A DNA stretch of 49,610 nt from Roseateles sp. (GTDB lineage: Bacteria; Pseudomonadota; Gammaproteobacteria; Burkholderiales; Burkholderiaceae_C): NCBI GenBank assembly GCA_015657635.1, contig JACDQM010000142.1, positions 1 to 49,610 of the forward strand. The letters are read 5' to 3'. The notes under the pieces were generated by a model, which was given only the letters and a program-made list of their open reading frames with translations, searched no databases and was not told the DNA's origin. The position numbers were made by a program, and so were the translations under genes. Positions 35,851 through 45,702 of the stretch are shown in pieces (the first letter of the stretch is position 1; each line of letters starts with the position of its first letter).

Positions 35851-35870
35851 CGGGCGGCATCCGCCGCCCG
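35851..35870 (+). terminator. GC-rich hairpin after TonB receptor 1
   Basis: CGGGCGGC (35851-35858) pairs perfectly with GCCGCCCG (35863-35870) around ATCC, 11 bp after the stop codon. It lacks a direct T-run and probably stabilises or assists the stronger terminator that follows. Confidence 0.5.
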
Positions 35871-35879
35871 AGCCGAGAG

Positions 35880-35921
35880 AAAAGCCGTCCGACTCCGCAA
35901 AGAGCCGACGGCTTTTCTTGC
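35880..35921 (+). terminator. intrinsic terminator of TonB receptor 1
   Basis: AAAAGCCGTC (35880-35889) pairs with GACGGCTTTT (35907-35916) around a 17-nt loop and is followed by CTTGCTTTT. The gene downstream (S9 peptidase) starts about 75 bp later, so that gene probably has its own promoter or relies on read-through. Confidence 0.7.
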
Positions 35922-35989
35922 TTTTGCAGCTCGATGGTCAAGCAGCCGCGCCTCTGCTGAACACTGACCATCCCATGACCTGAATGACC

Positions 35990-38118
35990 ATGAACCGAAT
36001 GAACCCAAACCTGTCTCGCCGGCGGCGGCCTCGCAAGGCGCGCTGACCCTGATCGGTGCCGCCGTGCTTTCAGTTGCAGCAGCACTGCCCACCAGCGCCC
36101 TGGCCCAGCAGGCCGGCAGCAATGCCAGCAGCGCGCCTGCGCCGCTGCGCGCCTACCTGTCGCCGCCCAAGTTTCGCTCCCCGACTCTGTCGCCCAGCGG
36201 CAGGTATCTGGCCGTCACATCCGCCATCAACGGGCGCATGAACCTGGCCGTCATTGACCTGGAGACGCGCAAGTCCCAGGCCGTGACTTCCTTGTCGGCC
36301 TACGACGTGACCCGGTTCAACTGGATTGGCAACGAGCGCCTGGCCTTCAGCGTCGGCAATATCAATGCGCCAGCGGGCGAGGTCGAAACCTCCGGCGGCG
36401 GTCTCTTCGTCGTCAGCCGCGATGGCAAGGAATCCCGCACGATCACGCCTACCGTGCGCGAGATCATCAACTCGGGCGCCATGGTGGGTCGCGGCCTGAG
36501 CTATGCCGGCCCCATCCCTGGAAGCGACCGGGAAATCCTGGCCGCCGGCAATCTCCGTGCAGCGAGTTCGATCGACTTCTACCGTGTGGATGTGGTGACC
36601 GGCAAGCAGACGCTGCTGACCTTCGATCACCCCGGCCAGGTCCAGCGCTGGTTGCTCGACGCCGACCTCGTGCCCCGCATCGCGGTGATTCGCGAACGTG
36701 ACGATGAGCTGGAAGAGAAGCCGCTGAAGGTGCTCTACCGGGCCAGCCCGAGCGCAGCGTGGGAACAGATCGCGACCTCTGCGCGCGGCCACGGTGATGG
36801 CGAGATCTTCACGCCGGAACATCTGAGCGCTGACGGCAAGACCTTGTACGCGGCGACCAACAAGGGCCGCGATACCGTCGCGATATTCAAGTTCGATCTC
36901 GAAAAGAAGACCCTGGGCGAGATGGTCGCGGCGCATCCGCGTTATGACATGGGTGCGGATGGCCAGGGCGGTGATGTGGCAGGGCTTCGCCTGTCCCAGG
37001 ACCGCAAGGAAGTGCTGGGCTACACCGTGGACGCCGAGCGCAGCCAGACCAGCTGGGTGAACGCCGATCTGGCGCGCATCCAGGCCCAGATGGATGCGAC
37101 CTTCCCCAACAAGGATGTGGCCTTGCAGCGCGTCAGCTCCGGCCGCACCCTGGTGAGCGTCAGCGCGCCGGACAGCATTCCGCAGAGCTTTCTGTTCGAC
37201 GAGGAGAAGAAGCGCCTGGAAGAGCTGTTCGTCGCGAAGACCGACCTGAAGGACAGCGATCTGGTGCCGATGCGGCCCTTCCTGCTGAAGACGCGCGACG
37301 GCCTTGAGATTCCGTCCTACTACTTCCTGCCCAAGGACTACAAGCCCGGCCAAAAGCTGCCGACGGTGCTGCACATCCACGGCGGCCCGATGGCCCGTGC
37401 GGACTTCGGCGCCTATGGCGGCGGCTTCGGCTGGCGCGAGGCCCAGGTGCTGGCCTCACGCGGCTATGCCGTCGTGTTGCCGAACTTCCGCATCACGCCC
37501 GGATTCGGCCGCAAGATCTATGAGGCCGGCTTCGGGACCATTGGCAACAAGATGTCCGAGGACCATGAAGATGCAGTGCAATGGGCCGTTCAACAGGGTT
37601 TTGCCGATTCACGCCGCGTCTGCATCACGGGCGCCAGCTACGGCGGCTACGCCACGCTGCAAGCGCTGGTGAAAATCCCGGACCTGTTCGCCTGCGGCAT
37701 CGCGGGCCTGGTGGTGAGCGACCTTGAACTGCAACTCACCTCGACCGCCACGGACTTCTCCGGCAGCAAGAGCGCCGTCGCCTACTGGCGTCGCCTGATC
37801 GGCCAGAACACCCCGGGCTGGGACAAGGCCAAGGCCGTATCTCCTGGTCTCAACACCGCGCAGATCAAGTCGCCGCTGGCGATGTATGCCGGACGTGACG
37901 ACCGGCGCACGCCGCTGGAGCAGACGGAACGCGTCATCAGCGACATGAAGCGCAATGGCAAGGCGCCCGAGTATGTGTTCATCGCCGACAAGGAAGCCCA
38001 TGGCTTTGGCCTGCTGGACAACAACTTGAAGAACTATGAGTTGATGCTGGACTTCCTGGATCGGCACATCGGCGCCAAGTCCCGTTTCGCCAGCGAAGCC
38101 AAGTCCGGCGCGAACTGA
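35990..38118 (+). CDS. secreted S9 family prolyl-oligopeptidase-type peptidase 1 (frame broken in signal peptide)
   Basis: A serine peptidase with an N-terminal beta-propeller (about 45-400) and a C-terminal alpha/beta-hydrolase domain (about 430-690). The catalytic triad is visible as Ser in ITGASYGGYAT, Asp in YAGRDDRRTPLEQ and His in DKEAHGFGLL; the oxyanion strand reads VLHIHGGPMARADFG. The frame is open from a GTG at 36064, but the preceding ATG (35990 or 35984) and the MNRMNPNLSRRRRPRKA stretch are in another frame. One added base at about 36040 (GCG GCG CTG) joins them into a normal signal peptide (ALTLIGAAVLSVAAALPTSALAQ) and a 709-residue protein. It is expected in the periplasm, cutting peptides imported by the receptors. 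Confidence 0.88.
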
Positions 38119-38170
38119 GCCGGCATTCGCCCCCGCCACCTCGTGGTGGGGGGCGTAGGCGGCCGCAAGT

Positions 38171-38926
38171 TCAGGCCAGGACGGCGCCGCCCACGAACAC
38201 CTTGAGCTCGCCCGGCTGGAAGGCCACCCAGGGTTCGCCCTCCGTCAGCGGTTCGGTGGCAATCACCGCCACGCGATCGGCCGGTGTGGTGTGGGCGGCA
38301 AAGTCCACGCTCAGATCCTTGTCGGCCAGGCGCGCTTCGCCAAAGGGATGCTGGCGCAGCAGGTAGTGCAGCTTGGTGCTGCCATGCGCCCACAGCGCCT
38401 GGCCGTTGGAGAGCAGCATGTTGAAGGTGCCGTGGCGGTTCAACTGCGGCATCAGCTCGGCCAAGGTGCGGCTGAGCTCGTCGATGCTGGGCACATCGCA
38501 ATGCGCCTTGGCCAATTCCTGCATCAGCCAGCAGAAGGCGCGCTCGCTGTCGGTGCCGCCCACCGGCTTGAAGGCGGCATGCAGGCGCGGGTTGAAGTCC
38601 ACCAGATTGCCGTTGTGCGCAAACACCCAGTAGCGGCCCCACAGCTCGCGCTGAAAGGGATGGGTATTTTCCAGCGCCACCTGGCCCTGCGTGGCCTTGC
38701 GGATGTGGGCGATGACGTTGTCGCTCTTGATCGGATAGCGCTTGACCAGCTCAGCCAGCGGCGAGACGCGCGCGCTGTGGTGGTCGACAAAATGGCGCAG
38801 GCCGCGGCCCTCGAAGAAGGCAATGCCGAACCCGTCCTTGTGCTCGTCGGCGCGCGTGGCCAGGCCGGTGAAGCTGAACATCACATCGGTCGGCGTATTG
38901 GCATTCATGCCCAGCAACTGGCACAT
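38171..38926 (-). CDS. class II glutamine amidotransferase (YafJ-like)
   Basis: A 251-residue Ntn-hydrolase. After removal of Met1, Cys2 (MCQLLGMNANTPTDVMFSFTG) becomes the nucleophile. The sequence HKDGFGIAFFEG and the AHIRKATQG and NTHPFQRELWGRYWVFAHNGNLVDF motifs are those of the glutaminase domain of class II amidotransferases, with Arg and the Asn-Gly oxyanion residues present. It has no synthetase domain, so, as for YafJ, its biological target is not established. It is read in the direction opposite to the S9 peptidase, which ends 53 bp away, and follows the hairpin cluster downstream of the FAD oxidoreductase gene. Confidence 0.9.
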   Translation of the reverse strand: MCQLLGMNANTPTDVMFSFTGLATRADEHKDGFGIAFFEGRGLRHFVDHHSARVSPLAELVKRYPIKSDNVIAHIRKATQGQVALENTHPFQRELWGRYWVFAHNGNLVDFNPRLHAAFKPVGGTDSERAFCWLMQELAKAHCDVPSIDELSRTLAELMPQLNRHGTFNMLLSNGQALWAHGSTKLHYLLRQHPFGEARLADKDLSVDFAAHTTPADRVAVIATEPLTEGEPWVAFQPGELKVFVGGAVLA

Positions 38927-39022
38927 ATCAGTTATCCGTGGTGGCTAGCGGCGCCCAATGCAGCGTATGAAACTCGCGGGCCGAGCGCCGGGCCGCTCCC
39001 AAGCCGGCCCGCCATGGCGATG

Positions 39023-39137
39023 TGCTTGCCGGTCAATCCGGCAAGCATCGCCGCCCCCTTGGTGGGGCGCGTGCCGCGGCTCCAATCCCGCCTGCGCGGG
39101 ATTGGACGGCACGAGCGACATCGGCGTCTCGCCGATG
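39023..39137 (-). repeat. cluster of three perfect hairpins
   Basis: Within 115 bp lie three stems with no mismatch: TGCTTGCCGG/CCGGCAAGCA (39023-39047, loop TCAAT), CCAATCCCGC/GCGGGATTGG (39082-39105, loop CTGC) with an outer GTGCCG/CGGCAC pair (39071-39076 and 39107-39112), and CATCGGCG/CGCCGATG (39119-39137, loop TCT). The cluster sits between the FAD oxidoreductase stop and the amidotransferase start. It could be a REP/BIME-type element or a multi-hairpin terminator that ends or attenuates transcription, but there is no T-run. Confidence 0.75.
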
Positions 39138-39172
39138 GCCAGCCAAGGTACTCCTTGGACGAGGGGCTCACT

Positions 39173-40393
39173 CTATTCCCAGATGATGCGTGTCAGACCG
39201 CGCCAGCTCACCAGGTTGCCCGGGTTGCTGGTTTCGTTCAGCACGCCGCTCATGCGGCGGCGCAGGCGTTCGCTCTTCTGCGCGCGCCAGATCAGCAGAT
39301 CAGCCAGCCAGGGATAGGCGTTGACGCGGTTGGCGCGCTCATAGAGGTCGAACTTGGGCTTGAGGGCGCGCAGCGATGCTTCGTAATGCGCGCGCGCCAC
39401 CGCATCGTCCTGCCTGTGCGCGATCAAGGCCTCGGCCGCCAGCATGCCGGTCTCCATCGCCTTGCCGATGCCTTCGCCGGTGAAGGAGTAGGTGGAGCCG
39501 GCCGCCTCGCCCGTGACCAGCAGGCCGGGGCGCGTCCAGCGCGCGCCTTCCAGCGTGCAGCGCAGCGGCGCGCCTTTGAGTTCGCCCACCAGCTCGCCCT
39601 CGCGCATCAGCTCGGCGGCGGGCGGGTAGTTTTCGACAAAGGCGTCGAAGATGGCGCGCAGATTGAGCTCCTTCTTGGCGCCTTTGCCTGCAATCGCCTT
39701 GTGGCTGTCCGTCACGCCGACGCCGATGTTGAAGCAGTCATCCGGCGCCGGGAAGATCCAGCCGTAGCCCGGCCGCACCGCGCGGCTCCAGACCACGTCC
39801 ATGGCCTTGATGCGGCCCACCATCGAAGGTGCGCGCACATAGCCTCGCAACGCCACGCCGCTGGGAGTATGGCGTTCGCACATGCCGGCGGCGCTGAGCG
39901 CCTTGGGCACCGCGCCGGTGGCCAGGATCACCCAGTCGGCGCGGACTTCCTGCTCGGCATCGCCGACCTTCAGGACGGCACCACAGACGCGGCCCGCGGC
40001 ATCCTCCAGCGGCCGCTCGAAGCGCGCCGGCGCCAGCAGGCGCGCACCGGCATCCTGGGCCGCCCGGCAGAGCATCGCGTCGAGTTCACGACGCGGCAGC
40101 ACCGCCAGCGTGCCCGGCACATCGACTCGGCCACCACGCGGGCCGATGCAGCCGACATGCGCGACCGGCTGGGCGCGCGCCATCACCGCATCGAGCAAGC
40201 CCAGGCGCTGCAGCGCCTTGTGCGCATCGGGAATCAGGCCATCGCCGCAGACCTTGTCGCGGCCCTGGGCCTGCTGGTCGACCAGCAGCACGTCCAGGCC
40301 GGCTTGCGCCAGCACGCGTGCTGCGGCTGAGCCGGCAGGACCGGCGCCGATGATCAGCACGTCGAGCTCAGCCTTGGTGCCGCGGACGTTCAT
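39173..40393 (-). CDS. FAD-dependent oxidoreductase, geranylgeranyl-reductase family
   Basis: A 406-residue flavoprotein with an N-terminal Rossmann motif VLIIGAGPAGSAAARVLAQAG (given as a region of the first 35 residues), then DKVCGDGLIPDAHKALQRLG, the second FAD-binding segment LLVTGEAAGSTYSFTGEGIGKAMETG (about 300-325) and a helical C-terminal part. The layout fits the geranylgeranyl reductase/digeranylglycerophospholipid reductase group of FAD enzymes, which saturate isoprenoid double bonds; in bacteria of this kind the actual substrate is unknown. The ATG at 40393 is chosen because the 30 upstream codons are not flavoprotein-like. No isoprenoid genes are nearby. Confidence 0.85.
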   Translation of the reverse strand: MNVRGTKAELDVLIIGAGPAGSAAARVLAQAGLDVLLVDQQAQGRDKVCGDGLIPDAHKALQRLGLLDAVMARAQPVAHVGCIGPRGGRVDVPGTLAVLPRRELDAMLCRAAQDAGARLLAPARFERPLEDAAGRVCGAVLKVGDAEQEVRADWVILATGAVPKALSAAGMCERHTPSGVALRGYVRAPSMVGRIKAMDVVWSRAVRPGYGWIFPAPDDCFNIGVGVTDSHKAIAGKGAKKELNLRAIFDAFVENYPPAAELMREGELVGELKGAPLRCTLEGARWTRPGLLVTGEAAGSTYSFTGEGIGKAMETGMLAAEALIAHRQDDAVARAHYEASLRALKPKFDLYERANRVNAYPWLADLLIWRAQKSERLRRRMSGVLNETSNPGNLVSWRGLTRIIWE

Positions 40394-40565
40394 GAATGCA
40401 CCCTTTGATTTGAGCCACTGGATTTTATGGATGCAGGCCCGACGACTGCTCGCCTGACAAGCAAGCCTGGTCGCCGCGTCCACGCCAATACCGGAGCGTT
40501 GATCAAGCTCGCGACCAACAAGAGCAAGCAGCCTGCCGGCTCTCCAGGGCTGCCTGACACGCAGG

Positions 40566-40593
40566 CCGCCGCGACGGCAAACCGTCGCGGCGG
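40566..40593 (-). terminator. 12-bp perfect hairpin after S9 peptidase 2
   Basis: CCGCCGCGACGG (40566-40577) and CCGTCGCGGCGG (40582-40593) pair without mismatch around CAAA, 21 bp after the stop of the minus-strand S9 peptidase gene. There is no T-run on the minus strand, so termination by this structure alone is uncertain, but the position fits a transcript end. Confidence 0.55.
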
Positions 40594-40614
40594 AGGTCGG
40601 TGCCCTGCCCGCGC

Positions 40615-42645
40615 TTACTGCCCCTTGGCCAGGTTCTTCGCCAGGAACTTCTCCATCCGGCCGTAGAAGTCCAGGCGCGTGTCCTGGCGCAGGAAGTTGT
40701 GGCCTTCATCGCCATAGACCACCCACTCGACCGGCGTACCGTTCTTCAACAAGGCGTCGCGCATGCGCTCACCGTTGATGATGGGCACGCGGCGATCGCT
40801 GCCGCCATAGGCCATCAGCACCGGCACCTTGATTTCTGCAGCGCGCTTGACCGGCGAGGTGCGCGCAAACTGCTCGGCGTCGGTATCCGGATGGCCGAGC
40901 AGGCGCGGCAGTGACAGCTCGCGGCTGTTGCCAGCTGCAAAGTCGGTCCATTCGACGTACATCAGTGCCGGGTCGGTCACGCCCACCCAGTTGATGCCAC
41001 AGCGGAACAGATCGGGCTCCTTGGCCAGGCCCATCATCGTCAGATAGCCACCATAGCTGGCACCTGCCAGGCAGATGCGCTTGGGGTCGGCGATGCCGCG
41101 GGCGATCAGGTCCTTGACGCCGTCAGTGACATCGTCCTGCATGCCCAGGCCCCACTGCTTCCAGCCTGCCCGGTAGTGCTTCCAGCCAAAGCCCGTGCTG
41201 GCGCGAGGCGCCGGCATGAAGACCGCGTAGCCACGCGACGCGAGGAATTGCACCAGCGGGTCGAAATCCCAGCTGATCGCGCGCACCCAAGGGCCGCCAT
41301 AGTGCAGCACCACCAGGGGCAGATTCTTTTTCTCGGCACCACGCGGCACAGTCAGGGTAGCGGGAATCGAGAGGCCGTCACGCGCTGCGTAGCGGTACAC
41401 CTCCATCGGCGACATGCGCTCGGCCTTGAGCCACGGGCGCGACTCGCCGACCGAGACCATCTTCTTTTGCGCCTGATAGAACAAGAAATAGCGTGGCGAC
41501 TCGACATCCGAGCGTGTCGTGACGAGCAGTGGCATCTCAGGCTTCTTGAAGTTGCCCTGCACCGTGATCAGCCGATCCGGGAAGGTCGCTTCAAGCGTGG
41601 CCTGCAGCTTTGCGCGCCCTTCGTCCAGCCAATAGATGCCCTTGCGCTCGGCCTCATATGCCACGCCTACGAGCTGACCTTCGTCGTCAAAGGCCAGCGG
41701 ACCACCCGGGCCAGCCGGCGTGTCGCTAGTCACCGTCTCGCCGAGGTCATAGCCCTTCAACACGGCCACGGCTTCGGGATTGATGACCTTGCGTTCCAGG
41801 TCGAATCGGTACACGCCGGTGAAGTCGCTGTCGACGCGCGCCAGTACATACAGCTGACCCTGTCCATCGAAAGCCAGGGGGCGCATTTCTCGCGGGTCAT
41901 CGAGGCCGTACTCGGCGATCGGCTGCCAGCTGTCGTCCGCCGACACTCGATGGAAAATGCGCGTCGTACCGTTGTCCTGCCCAGTGACAGCAATGCGGGC
42001 CACGCCCTTGCGGTCGAACACCCAACTTGTCACCCGCCCCGGCCCGCCAGCCGTGATCAGCGTGGCGCGCCCAGTGCGCGTATTCAGGCGGTGGATATTG
42101 CTGCCGCGCAGACTGCGCGTCCCGCCGCTTGACCAGATCTGCACCAGCACCTCGTCGGGGCCGCTGCCAACACCTTTGGCGTAGGGGAAGGTGGTGACCG
42201 GCAGCAGCCTACTGTCGGTAGACAGGAAGCCGCGTTCGGACAACTCCTTGAAGTCGCTGGCGTCCTTGTCGATGGCAAACAGGCCGGTGTTGAACTGCTC
42301 ACCGCTGCCGCGGGAGCGGTCCTGCACACCAAACATGATGCGCTGGTTCGAGACCCAGCGCGGGCTCACGACATCACCGTCGCGCAGATTGGTGATGGTG
42401 GTCGACCTGCCACGCTCGAGGTCGATGACAAACAGATTCAGTCGGCCACCGACCGGGCGAATGCCGAGGATGGACTTGGCGTCCGGCGAGAGGCTCAGGC
42501 TGCCGACATCGGCCGCCTTGAAGAAATCTTCCAGCGGCTGCAGGCCGCCAGCGGACTGCGCCCAAGCCGGCAAGCCAGCCAGAGTGCCAAAGACAGTGGC
42601 GGCAAGGCCGCCGAGCACACCCCGTCGTTGAATATTCAGTTTCAT
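40615..42645 (-). CDS. secreted S9 family prolyl-oligopeptidase-type peptidase 2
   Basis: A 676-residue serine peptidase. The export signal carries two arginines (MKLNIQRRGVLGGLAATVFGTLAG) and resembles a Tat signal (R-R-G-V-L), unlike the Sec-like signal of peptidase 1. The beta-propeller (about 35-395) is followed by the hydrolase domain with the oxyanion strand VVLHYGGPWVRAI, Ser in LAGASYGGYLT, Asp in MAYGGSDRRVPI and His in YGDEGHNFLR. A good Shine-Dalgarno (GGAGG) lies six bases before the ATG. It overlaps nothing, and follows TonB receptor 2 on the same strand after a terminator. It is a paralogue of peptidase 1 but clearly diverged. Confidence 0.93.
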   Translation of the reverse strand: MKLNIQRRGVLGGLAATVFGTLAGLPAWAQSAGGLQPLEDFFKAADVGSLSLSPDAKSILGIRPVGGRLNLFVIDLERGRSTTITNLRDGDVVSPRWVSNQRIMFGVQDRSRGSGEQFNTGLFAIDKDASDFKELSERGFLSTDSRLLPVTTFPYAKGVGSGPDEVLVQIWSSGGTRSLRGSNIHRLNTRTGRATLITAGGPGRVTSWVFDRKGVARIAVTGQDNGTTRIFHRVSADDSWQPIAEYGLDDPREMRPLAFDGQGQLYVLARVDSDFTGVYRFDLERKVINPEAVAVLKGYDLGETVTSDTPAGPGGPLAFDDEGQLVGVAYEAERKGIYWLDEGRAKLQATLEATFPDRLITVQGNFKKPEMPLLVTTRSDVESPRYFLFYQAQKKMVSVGESRPWLKAERMSPMEVYRYAARDGLSIPATLTVPRGAEKKNLPLVVLHYGGPWVRAISWDFDPLVQFLASRGYAVFMPAPRASTGFGWKHYRAGWKQWGLGMQDDVTDGVKDLIARGIADPKRICLAGASYGGYLTMMGLAKEPDLFRCGINWVGVTDPALMYVEWTDFAAGNSRELSLPRLLGHPDTDAEQFARTSPVKRAAEIKVPVLMAYGGSDRRVPIINGERMRDALLKNGTPVEWVVYGDEGHNFLRQDTRLDFYGRMEKFLAKNLAKGQ

Positions 42646-42681
42646 GAATCCTCCATGCCTGCGTGCAATCAGGCACAACAA

Positions 42682-42721
42682 ATAGAAAAGCGACCCCGCA
42701 GCATCCTTGCCGCGGTGTCGC
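42682..42721 (-). terminator. intrinsic terminator of TonB receptor 2
   Basis: On the minus strand GCGACACCGC (42721-42712) and GCGGGGTCGC (42699-42690) pair with one mismatch and are followed by TTTTCTATTT. This is a good rho-independent terminator placed 58 bp after the receptor 2 stop codon. Confidence 0.75.
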
Positions 42722-42778
42722 CAATTGGGGGGGGTCAGGTGCAGCCGGCAGCGCCGACTGCGTCAAGCCCCGTCATCT

Positions 42779-45334
42779 TCAGAACGAGTACTCGGCACCG
42801 ATCTGGTAGAAACGGCCGCGCACGTTGTACAGCTCGGCGAAGCCCATTTGCGAGTAGTTGTTGCTGGCCGCGTTTTGCGCGCTGAAAGGCGGCATTGCGT
42901 CCAGAGCGTTCTTCACAGCACCGGTGAGCTTCAGGTTCTTGATGCCTTCCCAGCTGACGGTCAGGTCAAGTTCCTCGTGCGAGCGCACCTTGCGAGTGCC
43001 ACCTGGGGTGGTCGCAGTGATGCTGTTCGCGGCAATCGCCGTATCCCAGAAACCACCGGTCGAGCGAACCATGCCCTGATAGGTCCACGGGCCCTTCTTG
43101 ACAGTGCCGGACACCGTCGAGCGCCACAGCGGCGTCGAGTAGGTGTTGCCGAACTCCGCCCATGGGCTGTTCGCGTTGGTGCGTGTCGCCTGGTGGGTGT
43201 AGTAGGTGGCCGAAGCACGCAGCGACAGATCGCCGATCGGCAGGCCCGGGAAACGCGCACGCACATCAGCGTCGAAGCCGGAGTTGCGGGACTGCGCGAA
43301 GTTGCGCAGATCCTGCAGCACGACGACACGCTGCTGGCTGTCACGGTAGAAGAAGCCCTGGTCAATGGCGCTCTGCAGGGTGAGCGACGAGATGTTGTCG
43401 GTCTTCTTGATGTCGAAGTAGTCCAGCGACATCGTGACAGGACCCGCCTCAGCCAGCAGGCCGACGAACAGGTTCTTGCCGTTCTCAGGCTTCAGGTCCG
43501 GGTTGGAGCCGGTCAGACGGAATGCCGGCAGACCGTTGGTGCACTCGGCTGCGGTATTGCCAACCTGCTGGCACTGGCCCGGGGTCAGCGTGATCGCGCC
43601 CTGGCCTGCGGAAGCAAACTGCTGCTTGAGCGTCGGCATCTTGAAGGACTTGCCCCAAGAGCTGCGCACCGCGAACTGCGGCACAACTTGCCACTTCACG
43701 GCGACCTTGGGGCTGGTTGCCGAGGCAGTCTTGTAGTCGTCGCGGCGCAGGCTCAGCTGAGCCTCAACCGAACGCAGCACCGGCAGCTGAAGCTCGCCGA
43801 AGAAGGCGTTCGAATCGCGCTTGGCCGAAACAATGCTTTGGGCAATGCTGCCGACCACCAAGTTCTGCACCTGCAGCGGATCCGGGTTGTCGTTGATGGT
43901 TTCCTTCATCGTGACAGCGCCGACCGCGTAGCGGACCATGCCGCCCGGCAGCTTGAACGCATCGCCAGAGGCCTGCACGTCGAACTGATCAACCTTCTCC
44001 TTCGCGCTGCGCACCGGCGAAACCTTCAGCGACTCAACCAGCTTCGGGTCGTTGTTCTGCGAGGTTGCGTCGATCGCGCCGCTGCGTGTCGCTGCATTCC
44101 AGAGCGTGCGGTTGTAATAGTTCTTGTCGGAGTTGACCGACTTGGACTCGCCGGTGCTGAAGCCGACCTTGTAGTCAATGCCACGGAACGTACCATCAAC
44201 ACCCAGATCCAGGTGGTTGAAGTCGGTCTTCTTGTCGGTAATGCGGGGACCACCCTGCATGAAGCGACCGGCGTACTGCGGATAGGGCGCACCCACCGGA
44301 GCGGTGAAGAAGTCAGGCACCGGATGGGCTTCGAAGAAGTCCTTGTTCTGCGAGGCAATCCAGCGACCGAACACCGTGATGTCACTCGTCAGCTGCGCAG
44401 TGGCGTTGACCAGGCCAGAGATGCGGTCCGCGGCGTTGTAAGACGTCAGCACCGAGCCGTTGAAGTCATACACGCACAGCACGCCACTTTGCTGGTCAGC
44501 CGGGCAAGGCTTCACCGGCACGCCGACCAAGGAGCCACTCGCCGTCAGGTAGTTGCCATTGGGCGAGAAGACGCTGCGGCCATCCAGGTTGTAGCCAGGG
44601 ACGGCGCCGAAGCGACGGAAGTCCACGCTCTTGGTCAGATCACGGTCCTTGCGCAGGATCGGATCGCGCTTGAAGACGTCCAGAGCCGCCATCACATTGA
44701 AGCGATTCGTGGCCAGATCACCCCAACCCGTGACCGCGCTGAATGCTTGTTCAGCGGCATCGCTGCGGCTGGACTGACCCAGATTGAGCGAGGCAATTGC
44801 ACCGCCAAAGTCCTTGCGCAGGATGAAGTTCACCACGCCGGCCACCGCGTCCGCACCGTACAGAGCCGAGCCGCCGTCTTTCAGGATTTCAACACGCTCG
44901 ATCGCCGCCACCGGGATCGTATTGACGTTGAACGCCGAGCCGGCGCCTGAGGAGTCGGCCAAAGGATTCTTCGGTGCACGGCGGCCGTTGATCAGCACCA
45001 ACAGCTGGGTTTCACCCAGGCCCCGCATGCGCAGGCGAGCGGTGCCCGAGCCACCGGGGGAGTTGGAAGACTGCTCGCCCTGGTCATTGATGTCGATCAG
45101 GCTGATGGTCTTGAGCAGTTCGTTGACCGTGGTCGCACCGGTACGGGCAATTTCAGCACGCGTCACCACCTCGACCGGCGCCGGCGTCTCTGCTGAGATT
45201 CGCTTGATGGCCGAGCCGGTAATCTCAACCCGCTCCAGCGCCTTCTGCTGGGCGAAGGCAGGCAGCGCGTTCATCGCGAGTCCGCTACCCAGGGCGAGCA
45301 GAGCGGCCGCACTGATCTTGGATTTATTGAACAT
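42779..45334 (-). CDS. TonB-dependent outer-membrane receptor 2
   Basis: An 851-residue receptor with a signal peptide (MFNKSKISAAALLALGSGLAMNALPAFAQQ), the plug-proximal motif VEITGSAIKRISAETPAPVEVV, the plug (about 40-165, with LVLINGRRAPKNPLADSSGAG and ILKDGGSALYGADAVAGVVNFILRKDF) and a barrel ending YSF. A strong Shine-Dalgarno (AAGGAG) lies six bases before the ATG at 45334; the upstream in-frame MAESSIQGVN is not used. It is closest to receptor 3 in leader structure and start signals. It is followed by its own terminator and then by S9 peptidase 2 on the same strand. Confidence 0.93.
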   Translation of the reverse strand: MFNKSKISAAALLALGSGLAMNALPAFAQQKALERVEITGSAIKRISAETPAPVEVVTRAEIARTGATTVNELLKTISLIDINDQGEQSSNSPGGSGTARLRMRGLGETQLLVLINGRRAPKNPLADSSGAGSAFNVNTIPVAAIERVEILKDGGSALYGADAVAGVVNFILRKDFGGAIASLNLGQSSRSDAAEQAFSAVTGWGDLATNRFNVMAALDVFKRDPILRKDRDLTKSVDFRRFGAVPGYNLDGRSVFSPNGNYLTASGSLVGVPVKPCPADQQSGVLCVYDFNGSVLTSYNAADRISGLVNATAQLTSDITVFGRWIASQNKDFFEAHPVPDFFTAPVGAPYPQYAGRFMQGGPRITDKKTDFNHLDLGVDGTFRGIDYKVGFSTGESKSVNSDKNYYNRTLWNAATRSGAIDATSQNNDPKLVESLKVSPVRSAKEKVDQFDVQASGDAFKLPGGMVRYAVGAVTMKETINDNPDPLQVQNLVVGSIAQSIVSAKRDSNAFFGELQLPVLRSVEAQLSLRRDDYKTASATSPKVAVKWQVVPQFAVRSSWGKSFKMPTLKQQFASAGQGAITLTPGQCQQVGNTAAECTNGLPAFRLTGSNPDLKPENGKNLFVGLLAEAGPVTMSLDYFDIKKTDNISSLTLQSAIDQGFFYRDSQQRVVVLQDLRNFAQSRNSGFDADVRARFPGLPIGDLSLRASATYYTHQATRTNANSPWAEFGNTYSTPLWRSTVSGTVKKGPWTYQGMVRSTGGFWDTAIAANSITATTPGGTRKVRSHEELDLTVSWEGIKNLKLTGAVKNALDAMPPFSAQNAASNNYSQMGFAELYNVRGRFYQIGAEYSF

Positions 45335-45648
45335 GTTCACTCCTTGAATGGATGACTCCGCCAAGCTTGGCTTCGTGGGTAAGCCGACGGGGGTTGCTGA
45401 TTTGCCCGCGCATTCTGCTGAAACAGGCCCCGGCTGGCATGCCGGGCTTCCCCTAGGGCACGCCGAGTTCGGCTGTTCCTTGTTTCCTCCGAACCCAGCC
45501 AGAAGTGGAAACCTCCATATTTATCAATAAGTTAGAGGCGCAAACCTGTCGCAAAGATGGGCCCGACCGGATCGCCATCCGACAGATTTCTACGCTGGGC
45601 GTTGCAGCATCCCAACGGCTCCGAGCATCAAGTCCAAACCTTTCGAGG
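45335..45648 (-). promoter_or_regulatory. leader and promoter region of TonB receptor 2
   Basis: No gene is supported in this spacer. It contains a block shared with the leader of receptor 3: CATTCTGC (45411-45418), AAAC, GCCGGGCTTCC (45441-45451) and CCTAG (45452-45456). An AT-rich stretch, TAAATAT on the minus strand (45523-45517), could be a -10 element. GCCGA-GT-TCGGC (45462-45473) and CCCGGC/GCCGGG around 45430-45446 form small hairpins. The shared block is 110-130 bp before both start codons, so a common regulator or RNA feature is possible. Confidence 0.45.
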
Positions 45649-45678
45649 AAAAAAAGGGGCGAGAAATCTCGCCCCTTT
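45649..45678 (-). terminator. intrinsic terminator of TonB receptor 3
   Basis: The arms AAAGGGGCGAGA (45653-45664) and TCTCGCCCCTTT (45667-45678) are perfectly complementary around AA, and on the minus strand the stem is followed by seven T (45655-45649). It lies 24 bp after the stop codon of receptor 3. A textbook terminator. Confidence 0.88.
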
Positions 45679-45702
45679 CGCATCACCAGAAGTCTGGGTT
45701 GA

